Shown: piece after piece, positions 1 to 6,939 of the stretch
Numbering within the stretch: position 1 is the first letter of the stretch
Layout: every line of letters starts with the position of its first letter
From: JAWXCH01 sp034440595
Lineage (GTDB): Bacteria > Planctomycetota > Planctomycetia > Pirellulales > JALHPA01
Assembly (NCBI GenBank): GCA_034440595.1
Contig: JAWXCH010000513.1
Location: 1-7,021, forward strand
Reading direction: 5' to 3'
Length of the DNA: 7,021 nt
Translations under genes and position numbers: made by a program
Notes under the pieces: model-generated
Database searches by the model: none
What the model was told of the DNA's origin: nothing
What the model saw: the letters and a program-made list of their open reading frames with translations, nothing else

Positions 1-153
1 AGGGCAACGATTTCTGGGCAGGAGGGCCCGCACCGGGGCGAGACCGCCGCTCAAAAGCCGGTAGACACTTGCGGAAGTGCCGTTGACCGTCCTATCCTTT
101 ATCCTTGAGATGATGCTGATTGAATCTGCCCCGAATGCAATGGAGGATGCCGC
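1..153. other. Leader region upstream of the lipase gene, possibly with the tail of an upstream gene
   Basis: No complete gene fits here. The first 80 bases are about 66% GC by hand count, richer than the rest of the window. All three plus-strand frames are open from base 1 but close at 62-64 (TAG), 84-86 (TGA) and 106-108 (TGA), so one could be the 3' end of a plus-strand gene that starts before the window. The fragments are too short (20 to 35 residues) to recognise. A TTGACC at 83-88 resembles a -35 box, but 17 bases downstream there is only TGAGAT, so no promoter is called. An in-frame TGA at 121-123 closes the lipase frame upstream of its start. Confidence 0.4.
142..146 (+). promoter_or_regulatory. 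Ribosome binding site of the lipase gene
   Basis: GGAGG lies 7 bases before the ATG at 154, which is near-ideal Shine-Dalgarno sequence and spacing. Together with the in-frame stop at 121-123 it fixes the start of the lipase, since no other in-frame ATG lies between that stop and 154. Confidence 0.8.
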
Positions 154-1413
154 ATGTTTGCGTTAGGAATCACATTAATCGCTTTTGCCTCGGCTCTTGT
201 CTGGGCATCGCGTTTTGTCTCCAAGACCAGCCATGTATGGCTTTGGGGCTCACTTGCGTTCCTGCCGATGTTCGCCGGTATCTGGGTAAGTCGACTGGCA
301 CCCTACATTGCACTTGTGGGTGTAATTGCACTGGCACTTTCGGTGTTGCGTTTTTTCGCCGATCGCGAGGTGGTGTGTTTGCGCCGATTTAGTACGACCG
401 CTTTTTTCGCAGCCCTTTTAGTAATTATCGTCGCATTATTCTTTAGGCCAATCTCGGGCGATCTGGATATCGAAGACCGAACCGACTGGACGCCGCCAAT
501 CGTTAACACGCGAACGCCACAGAAAGTGCTCGCGGAAAGCTGGTCAACTCACGATCAAAACTGTTCGTGGCCCGTTGCCAAACTAATGCTCGATCTGTGC
601 GAGATCGCGTATGCCGATCCGGTAGACGCGCGGGCAAGGATTGAAGAAATGGGCATGGAGTCGGAATCGATCAATGCGGGTTCCATGCAAGGCTACGTTA
701 TCGACGCTGGCAATGATTCAATCATCATTCTTCGCGGGACTGAACGCGATGAGTATGACATAATTCAAGACCTGCGGTTTCTAAAAGTGAAATCGGAGCA
801 GGGATCGATGCATGGCGGGTTCGTCGACGGATACAGGCCGATGCACAGCCAAGTTTCTAAGCTACTTGCTAGGTACGATACGAAACGGGTCTGGATTACA
901 GGCCATAGTTTGGGTGGCGGCTTGGCAATCGTATGTGCTCATCAGTTGCTGGTTGATGGCACCTATCCGATTGCTGGCGTCATGACCTTTGGCCAACCTA
1001 GAGTGGTGCAAGAAGACATGAAGGCATTCTTAGAGCCACGACTCGATGCCAAGTACGTCTTTTTTGTCAACGATATGGACCCGGTAACGCGAGTCGTCGA
1101 TCCCTATGTCCATTTCGGTCACATGGTTCGTTGGACGGATAGTGACATCGAACGGTCGAAGGGGAAGCCCTTACGTCTGCTACTGCAGTCGACTCCGGCT
1201 GTGGCAAATACAGATCCGGAAAGCGGTTATATTACGTCGATGAACGATCGCGATTTCGAAACTTATATCAACAAATTGGAACAAGCAAACACTCCGAAGT
1301 ATGACAAAAACGGCAATCTTATTGTGAAAGGTTACATTCCGAACGTCTACGACCACTTTTTAGCATCTTATCAGCAGATGCTCGAGGCGTTACGAACGCA
1401 TTCAACGAAGTGA
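154..1413 (+). CDS. Membrane-anchored class 3 lipase (Lipase_3 alpha/beta hydrolase)
   Basis: Predicted esterase or lipase of the fungal-type class 3 family, 419 residues. Residues 1 to about 98 contain four hydrophobic stretches (about 2-19, 29-45, 49-68 and 80-97), so the protein is probably held in the inner membrane by its N terminus; I cannot settle which side the catalytic domain faces. The hydrolase domain runs from about 125 to 412. Visible hallmarks are the oxyanion-strand motif RGTE (194-197), HGGF (220-223) and the nucleophile elbow GHSLGGG, with Ser252 as nucleophile. Asp309 lies in the family motif VNDMDPV, and His401 in DHFLASY fits the usual late catalytic histidine, so the triad looks complete. 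H320 in VHFGH matches a conserved family position that is normally not catalytic. The substrate cannot be read from sequence; phospholipid or acylglycerol is likely from the family. The GGAGG at 142-146 supports this start. The next gene follows after 205 bases, which argues against tight co-expression. Confidence 0.88.
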   Translation: MFALGITLIAFASALVWASRFVSKTSHVWLWGSLAFLPMFAGIWVSRLAPYIALVGVIALALSVLRFFADREVVCLRRFSTTAFFAALLVIIVALFFRPISGDLDIEDRTDWTPPIVNTRTPQKVLAESWSTHDQNCSWPVAKLMLDLCEIAYADPVDARARIEEMGMESESINAGSMQGYVIDAGNDSIIILRGTERDEYDIIQDLRFLKVKSEQGSMHGGFVDGYRPMHSQVSKLLARYDTKRVWITGHSLGGGLAIVCAHQLLVDGTYPIAGVMTFGQPRVVQEDMKAFLEPRLDAKYVFFVNDMDPVTRVVDPYVHFGHMVRWTDSDIERSKGKPLRLLLQSTPAVANTDPESGYITSMNDRDFETYINKLEQANTPKYDKNGNLIVKGYIPNVYDHFLASYQQMLEALRTHSTK

Positions 1414-1567
1414 CACAATCTCAGACATCTTGGCGACAATTGCGACTCAGCCGCTTTCTGCAAGCTATAGATGTAAAAGTCTACGCGACTCTTTTCTCCC
1501 AAGGAGCTCACGATCGTTTTTTGGGGTTGCACCCGCCAGTACAAGGCCGCGACCTGTTGTACTTCTC

Positions 1568-1573
1568 TATAAT
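1568..1573 (+). promoter_or_regulatory. Candidate -10 box (TATAAT) for the helicase gene
   Basis: A perfect TATAAT lies 45 bases before the helicase ATG, a reasonable place for a promoter with a short leader. The sequence 16 to 18 bases upstream (GGCCGC region, 1544-1551) does not resemble TTGACA and there is no extended -10 TG. If it is used, it would need an activator or an unusual sigma factor, or it is a chance match. Confidence 0.3.
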
Positions 1574-1599
1574 CTTCCCCAACGCGTGTGCTGAATCAT

Positions 1600-1605
1600 A
1601 GGGGA
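1600..1605 (+). promoter_or_regulatory. Weak ribosome binding site of the helicase gene
   Basis: AGGGGA is the only purine-rich Shine-Dalgarno-like stretch before the ATG at 1619. The 13-base spacing is longer than usual, suggesting modest translation. The start is also supported by protein similarity: beta-rich sequence typical of this family's N terminus begins about 15 residues in, leaving no room for a much later start. Confidence 0.45.
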
Positions 1606-1618
1606 CCGAACTAACACC

Positions 1619-4600
1619 ATGAACGCCGAACCAAACGCCCCATCAGACGAGCCTTTATCAATCCAGGTGGAGATTGCGGACTGCTTCAATTATGCCTCGT
1701 GGCAAAATTCCGTCCCGCTGCTCAAGTCACTGGAAGTGCGGAATGGCTTTAATGAAGCGATTCGCGATTTGACGTTGTCTGTACAATCGTCGCCTGGATT
1801 TATTCGCCCGAAACAATGGGTCGTGGATAGAGTGGATGCGGGGTCGGAGATCGTTCTGCGCGATCGCGATGTGCAATTGGATGCCGACTACCTCAATGGA
1901 CTCAACGAGGCTGAACGCGGGGCGCTTACGTTTCAGCTCACGGCAGGCGATACCGTTGTGGCCGTCGCAAGGAAGGAACTGCGAGTTCTCGCGCGCGACG
2001 AATGGGGGGGACTGAATTCCGGTGGGGAATTGCTGGCTGCGTTCGTGATGCCGAACGATCCGGCGATTGCCAAGGTACTCAAAATCGCTGGCGATGTCTT
2101 GGCCAAACACGGACACGATTCAGCTCTGAACGGTTACCAGTCACATGATCCTAGAAGAGCCTATATGCTGGTGGCGTCACTGTGGTCCGCAGTCGCTTCG
2201 AGTGGGTTGACCTATGCCAATCCGCCTCAAAGTTTTGAATTGGTCGGACAAAAGACGCGTCGCCCCGCAACAGTGCTGGCCGATGGACTGGCGACGTGCC
2301 TGGACAGCACGTTGCTGTTTGCCGCAGCGATCGAAGCGGTAGGATTAAATTCCGTGGTCGTGATGGTCGAAGGCCACTGCTTTGTTGGTGCATGGTTGGT
2401 TGAGAAGACACTATCGCATATTGTCGAGCGTGACTGCAGCGAGATCCGCAAAGCGATAGCTGCTCGCGAGTTGATTACGTTTGAGACGACGCTAATTACT
2501 GGACGGCCGCCGCCGCGCTTTGAGGACGCAATCAAGACGGCTGTGCAGGCGACGAGCGAAACGAAAGAGAACGAATACCAAGCGACCATTGACATCGCCC
2601 GTGCTCGGATGTCTCAGATCCGCCCGCTGGCTTCGCACCAAGCGGCAGCCTCTTCAGCCCACGCAGCCCAATCAGAAAGTGGACTGCTTCCTTTGCCGAC
2701 TACTGGGGCGATCAGTACGCTCGCGCTGGAGGAACCTGATGAAAAACCGGCAACTCCCGAGGGCCGCATCGACCGCTGGCAACGCAAATTGCTAGATCTG
2801 TCGCTTCGAAATCGACTGCTGAACTTCAAACCCAATAAGCAATCAGTTCCAATTCTGTGTCCTGAAAGTTCCTTGCTAGAAGACCGACTGGCCGCGGGCA
2901 AGAAGTTACGTTTGATTTCACTGCCACAGGAAAACCCGCTCGGCGATCGAGACGCCGAGACACATCGCCAGCGAACCAATCAAGATTTGAATGTCGAGTT
3001 CGCTCGAGGCGCGCTGGATCGCGACGAAGTCTCTTGCCCACTGTCAGACCAAGAGCTGAGCGGTCGATTGACCACGATCTACCGCAACGTGCAAAACGAT
3101 TTGTCCGAAGGTGGCTCCAACACGCTGTTCCTGGCGGTTGGATTTCTTCGCTGGAAGCAAAAGGCGGATGATTCCAAAACGTATCGTGCACCGCTGCTGC
3201 TAGTTCCGGTCAAGCTCATTCGCAAAAGCGCCTTGACCCCGTTTCAGTTGACGCTTCACGAAGACGATGTGCGTTTCAACGCGACGTTGATTCAATTGCT
3301 CAAGAAGGATTTTGATCGCGACTTGTCAACGTTTGAATCCGATTTACCGCGAGACGAAAGTGGCGTCGATGTTCCCTTACTCCTAGAGAGAATGCGGCGT
3401 GAAGTGCGTGACATCCCCGGTTTTGAAGTGATCGATGAAACGGCACTAGGGACGTTCTCATTTGCTAAGTATTTGATGTGGAAAGATCTGGTCGATCGTA
3501 TTGGCAAACTAAAACAGAACCGCGTGGTTCGCCATTTAATCGATGAGCCCGACAAACCATTTGAATCGTCTTGCGGCCCAATTCCAAATCCGCAGCAGAT
3601 CGACGTTCAGTTTGAGCCAAAGGACATTTACCATCCGCTGCCCGCCGATTCGTCGCAGTTGGCCGCCGTTATGGCTGCTTCGGTGGGCCAGGACTTCGTG
3701 TTGGTCGGACCACCTGGGACCGGTAAGAGTCAAACGATCGCTAACATAATCTCCCAGTGTCTGGCCGTTGGCAAGACGGTCCTATTTGTTGCCGAGAAAA
3801 CTGCCGCACTCGACGTGGTGTACCGTCGATTGAAAGAGCATGGACTGGGCGATTGTTGTCTGGAACTGCACAGCAACAAAGCTGAGCGCCGAAAGTTTCT
3901 CGATCAACTCGATTCGACTTGGCAAAATAATCGTCGTGTCAGCCAAAATGAATGGCTGTCGATCAACGAGCGACTGAAGGTTCGTCGTGATGAGCTGAAT
4001 GCGTATGTGGTCGCGATTCACCGAACGCATCCAAACGGCTGGACAGCATTTGAAGCGATGGGCACTTGCGTCAAAGGAGGCGATCGTCCAACGCCGACGC
4101 TGCAGTGGGCAGACACCGTCCAACATGACCGAGCTGCGTTTGCCGGACTTTCGCGCGTGATCGACGCGCTCGGTTTGACCTATGGCGCGATCGATCCCTC
4201 CAGTGCTTTGTCAGCTGTGAGAAAGACACAGTGGTCTGCGTCTTGGGAGCAAATACTACTCGCGCGGTGCGAGAAACTGCAAATCGTTGCAGCAAACTTG
4301 CGCGAGGCGTTTCAATCGTTTTGCTCGGCGATCGGAATCGCCCAGCGAGAGGACTGTTCGTTGGCCGAAATGGACGGACTGAACCAGTTGGCGAAGTCAT
4401 TGGTCGATTGCGCTAGCGAGGACGTCCGCATTCTGTTTCACAAGCAATTTGCCAAATTGCCGGCTGCAAAGATGCAGCTCAATCGAGCCATCGAAACGTA
4501 TCGAACGGCTCGCGCGTCCATTGATGCTGACTATACCGAATCGTTGGACACGATCCCGCTGGACGTGATCGACCAAAGTTGGCGAAAGGCGGCCGCGTCA

Positions 4601-6886
4601 TACTTCCCGATGTCTTGGTTTGCCAAACGGAAGGTGACGCGATTATTGCAAACGTATGCGACCGGAGGCGTCGCGGACCCTGCACGCGACATTGCCGCGA
4701 TTCGCTCGATTCGCGAGCAACTAGCAATTATTGCGGCCAGTCCACTTGCTGATCTGACATCTTACTGGAATGCGACCGAAACGGACACGACCAAAGTCGA
4801 TAGTCAGTTAACCAAAGCAAAGGAGCTTCGTGGTGTGATTGTCGCTGCAGGAATGCTCTTCGGCGCGACCAACGAGATCTCGAAGTCAGTCCATCCGCAC
4901 ATCAATGGCCGTAGTGCCGACTCCGCTATTTTCATTGCGGCCCGGAAGTACTTGAAGGCAACGCAGTCATTTGTCGTCGATATGAAAGCATTTGCCGACG
5001 CCGCTGGTGCCATGCCGCTGACGAAAGACACGCCCAACATCGTCGACGTCTCGCTTTCAGCGGCTAGGCAAATTCAGACCCATCGCACTAACTTGCAACG
5101 CTGGACCGCTTGGTGCGAGGTCAGGAAAGCGGCTAAGACGGCTGGACTCGATCAGTTTGCCAGCGCGCTGGAAAGTGGCGAGCTAGAACCAAACGAGTTA
5201 ACCGAAGCATTTCGGCTGGGCTACGCACGTTGGTGGATTCCCCGTGTAATTGACCACGACCAAATACTGAGATCGTTCCAGCGGTTCAAACATGAAGACG
5301 CGATCGCAGATTTTCGAGAATTGGATGAACAGGCGCGCGCAGTGGCTTCGCAGCGTGCAAAGCAATCCATTGCTCACGATCTACCCGTCGACGGTGTTCC
5401 GAAAAAAAGCGAACTAGGATTGCTGCGCCACCAGATCGGATTGACTCGGCCCAGCAAGTCAATCCGCGAAGTCATCAGTTCAATGCCCGAGTCGTTCGGC
5501 AAACTAGCACCGTGTTTATTGATGTCCCCCCTGTCGATCGCTCAGTATCTGCCGGCCGACCAAGCGCTGTTCGATGTTGTGATCTTTGACGAAGCATCGC
5601 AAATCACCACTTGGGATGCAGTTGGCGCGATAGCCCGTGGCCGACAAACCATCATCGTCGGTGATCCCAAGCAACTTCCGCCCACGAACTTCTTTGGGCG
5701 CGCCGACGACGATCAATCAAACGATGAGATCGAAGATCATGACAAGGACTTGGAGAGTATTCTGGACGAGGCCAAGGCGTCAGGATTGCCAACGTTGCAG
5801 TTGAATTGGCACTACCGCAGCCGCCATGAATCGTTGATCGCTTTCTCAAACTGGAACTATTACGGCAACAATCTCGTCACGTTCCCAGCAGCCGAGTCGC
5901 GAGACCGTGGAGTTTCCTTTGTCTATCCACCTGATTCGGTTTATGATCGTGGTAAGAGTCGTACGAACCGCAAAGAAGCTGAAGCAATTGTTCGCGAAGC
6001 CGTTTCGCGAATGCAACGCTGGCTTCAATTGCCCGAAAAGCAGCGTTTGACGTTTGGGGTGATCACTTTCAACAGTCAGCAGCAAACGTTGATTCAGGAC
6101 CTGTTGGACCAAGCCCAGCGTGATTGTCCGGAACTTGATTGGTACTTCGCTGACGATCGAATCGAACCAACCGTAGTCAAGAACCTCGAAAATGTCCAAG
6201 GCGATGAGCGAGACGTGATGCTGTTTTCCATCACGTTCGGTCGCGACATTTCCGGCAAGAGTATCCCGCTGAACTTCGGTGCACTCAACCGTGACGGTGG
6301 TGAAAGACGTTTGAACGTAGCCATCACGAGAGCTCGCCAAGAGCTCATTGTCTTTTCGTCATTTAAAGCTGACGAACTCAATGCGGAGCGATCTAAGGCT
6401 CGCGGTGTAGCAGACCTGAAAGCGTTTCTTGAATACGCTGAAAAAGGCCCCGAGGCGATCGCGGCGAGAACCGAAGGTAGTGTCGGTGGCTTTGATTCTC
6501 CGTTCGAAGAAGCGGTGGCCGAGGCACTCGAAGGCAAAGGTTGGCAAGTCATACCTCAAGTCGGCGTGTCAGGCTTCCGAGTTGATTTGGGTGTTCGACA
6601 TCCTGATAAGCCTGGCGCTTATCTGGCCGGCGTCGAATGTGATGGAGCGACCTATCACCGAAGCTCCGTTGCCCGCGATCGTGACAAAACGCGTCAAATG
6701 GTTCTTGAGAACCTCGGCTGGACCATCTTGCGCATCTGGTCGCCCGACTGGTGGTACGACGCAGCCTCAGCTACCGAAAAGCTCGGCCGAGACCTGTCGG
6801 ACCTTCTCGAGCAGTCAAGGGCTGAACCATCGGCGACTTCTGGCCTGCTGGAAGAACCGACGAGTATCGAAACCGAACCAGTTTAG
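1619..6886 (+). CDS. DUF4011 superfamily 1 helicase with transglutaminase-like and Vsr/MTES-type nuclease domains; probable anti-phage defence protein
   Basis: Large cytoplasmic protein of 1755 residues, predicted to translocate on nucleic acid using ATP and to cut it. Domains in order: a beta-rich domain (about 14-130) ending in DEWGG (127-131); a transglutaminase/papain-like fold (about 140-300) with Cys227 in LATCLD, His253 in VEGHCF and Glu289 in ITFETTL as the likely triad; DUF4011 (from about 383, RIDRWQRKLLDLSLRNRLLN) through the LFLAVGFLRW and APLLLVPV segments; and a UPF1-like helicase core. Helicase motifs seen are Walker A GPPGTGKSQ (697-705, Lys703), Walker B DEASQ (1324-1328), motif III GDPKQLPP (1348-1355), NWHYRS (1396-1401), NVQGDERD (1525-1532) and RRLNVAITRAR (1563-1573, arginine finger). 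About 600 mostly helical residues separate Walker A from Walker B, as in relatives. The C-terminal nuclease (about 1625-1720) shows FEEA, Asp1656 in FRVDLG, Glu1673 and Asp1675 in VECDG, YHRS, ARDRDK and LGW-x4-RIWSPDWW. The protein ends about 43 residues later, without the DUF3320 region I recall in many relatives. Family assignment is confident; the defence role is inferred from family members such as the Hhe system, as I recall it. No frameshift is apparent. Confidence 0.93.
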   Translation: MNAEPNAPSDEPLSIQVEIADCFNYASWQNSVPLLKSLEVRNGFNEAIRDLTLSVQSSPGFIRPKQWVVDRVDAGSEIVLRDRDVQLDADYLNGLNEAERGALTFQLTAGDTVVAVARKELRVLARDEWGGLNSGGELLAAFVMPNDPAIAKVLKIAGDVLAKHGHDSALNGYQSHDPRRAYMLVASLWSAVASSGLTYANPPQSFELVGQKTRRPATVLADGLATCLDSTLLFAAAIEAVGLNSVVVMVEGHCFVGAWLVEKTLSHIVERDCSEIRKAIAARELITFETTLITGRPPPRFEDAIKTAVQATSETKENEYQATIDIARARMSQIRPLASHQAAASSAHAAQSESGLLPLPTTGAISTLALEEPDEKPATPEGRIDRWQRKLLDLSLRNRLLNFKPNKQSVPILCPESSLLEDRLAAGKKLRLISLPQENPLGDRDAETHRQRTNQDLNVEFARGALDRDEVSCPLSDQELSGRLTTIYRNVQNDLSEGGSNTLFLAVGFLRWKQKADDSKTYRAPLLLVPVKLIRKSALTPFQLTLHEDDVRFNATLIQLLKKDFDRDLSTFESDLPRDESGVDVPLLLERMRREVRDIPGFEVIDETALGTFSFAKYLMWKDLVDRIGKLKQNRVVRHLIDEPDKPFESSCGPIPNPQQIDVQFEPKDIYHPLPADSSQLAAVMAASVGQDFVLVGPPGTGKSQTIANIISQCLAVGKTVLFVAEKTAALDVVYRRLKEHGLGDCCLELHSNKAERRKFLDQLDSTWQNNRRVSQNEWLSINERLKVRRDELNAYVVAIHRTHPNGWTAFEAMGTCVKGGDRPTPTLQWADTVQHDRAAFAGLSRVIDALGLTYGAIDPSSALSAVRKTQWSASWEQILLARCEKLQIVAANLREAFQSFCSAIGIAQREDCSLAEMDGLNQLAKSLVDCASEDVRILFHKQFAKLPAAKMQLNRAIETYRTARASIDADYTESLDTIPLDVIDQSWRKAAASYFPMSWFAKRKVTRLLQTYATGGVADPARDIAAIRSIREQLAIIAASPLADLTSYWNATETDTTKVDSQLTKAKELRGVIVAAGMLFGATNEISKSVHPHINGRSADSAIFIAARKYLKATQSFVVDMKAFADAAGAMPLTKDTPNIVDVSLSAARQIQTHRTNLQRWTAWCEVRKAAKTAGLDQFASALESGELEPNELTEAFRLGYARWWIPRVIDHDQILRSFQRFKHEDAIADFRELDEQARAVASQRAKQSIAHDLPVDGVPKKSELGLLRHQIGLTRPSKSIREVISSMPESFGKLAPCLLMSPLSIAQYLPADQALFDVVIFDEASQITTWDAVGAIARGRQTIIVGDPKQLPPTNFFGRADDDQSNDEIEDHDKDLESILDEAKASGLPTLQLNWHYRSRHESLIAFSNWNYYGNNLVTFPAAESRDRGVSFVYPPDSVYDRGKSRTNRKEAEAIVREAVSRMQRWLQLPEKQRLTFGVITFNSQQQTLIQDLLDQAQRDCPELDWYFADDRIEPTVVKNLENVQGDERDVMLFSITFGRDISGKSIPLNFGALNRDGGERRLNVAITRARQELIVFSSFKADELNAERSKARGVADLKAFLEYAEKGPEAIAARTEGSVGGFDSPFEEAVAEALEGKGWQVIPQVGVSGFRVDLGVRHPDKPGAYLAGVECDGATYHRSSVARDRDKTRQMVLENLGWTILRIWSPDWWYDAASATEKLGRDLSDLLEQSRAEPSATSGLLEEPTSIETEPV

Positions 6887-6918
6887 CTTGAGCCAAAGGT
6901 AGCATCATTAAAGTTACT

Positions 6919-6939
6919 AAAATCTGCCTCCTCAGCAGA
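6919..6939 (-). terminator. Weak candidate terminator on the minus strand
   Basis: Read on the minus strand, TCTGC (6939-6935), a 7-base loop and GCAGA (6927-6923) are followed by TTTT (6922-6919). The stem is only 5 bp and the T-run is short, so this is marginal. It coincides with the stop codon of the possible minus-strand gene at 6932-7021, which falls in the loop. On the plus strand no T-run follows, so it does not serve the helicase gene. Confidence 0.25.

Larger units (their letters stand above)
1414..1618. other. Intergenic region between the lipase and helicase genes
   Basis: These 205 bases carry no convincing gene. A 63-codon frame opens with GTG at 1410, overlapping the lipase stop, but it has no ribosome binding site and a composition that does not look coding. 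An imperfect hairpin (AAAAGTC at 1475-1481 against GACTCTTTT at 1487-1495, loop TACGC) sits about 60 bases after the lipase stop and could be a weak terminator, but its stem is AT-rich and has a bulge. A T6 run at 1517-1522 has no good GC-rich stem directly before it. The 3' part contains a TATAAT and the ribosome binding site of the next gene, so the region probably holds the helicase promoter. Confidence 0.5.

Noticed and set aside
83..111. TTGACC...TGAGAT as a promoter for the lipase
   Set aside because: The -35 match is good but the -10 at 17-base spacing matches only 3 of 6 consensus bases, and the TATCCT repeats at 93-98 and 100-105 are at the wrong distance.
120..392. 90-codon plus-strand frame with many Cys residues overlapping the lipase start
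   Set aside because: It lies in another frame across the hydrophobic N terminus of the lipase, whose frame has the ribosome binding site and family similarity; the cysteines come from TGT/TGC in shifted hydrophobic codons.
1105..1125. His320 or His323 in VHFGH as the catalytic histidine of the lipase
   Set aside because: This segment matches the non-catalytic conserved H-x-G site of class 3 lipases; the later DHFLASY (His401) fits the catalytic position better.
1475..1495. Rho-independent terminator after the lipase
   Set aside because: The hairpin AAAAGTC/GACTCTTTT has only two GC pairs plus a bulge, so it is too weak to call as a terminator.
1410..1601. 63-codon frame starting with GTG overlapping the lipase stop (GTGA)
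   Set aside because: The overlap would suit translational coupling, but there is no Shine-Dalgarno sequence, the peptide resembles no family I know, and the stretch overlaps the likely promoter region of the helicase gene.
5846..6340. 164-codon minus-strand frame inside the helicase gene, and other long antisense frames
   Set aside because: They lie opposite well-conserved helicase motifs, have no ribosome binding sites and no recognisable domains; they are shadows of a GC-moderate coding strand.
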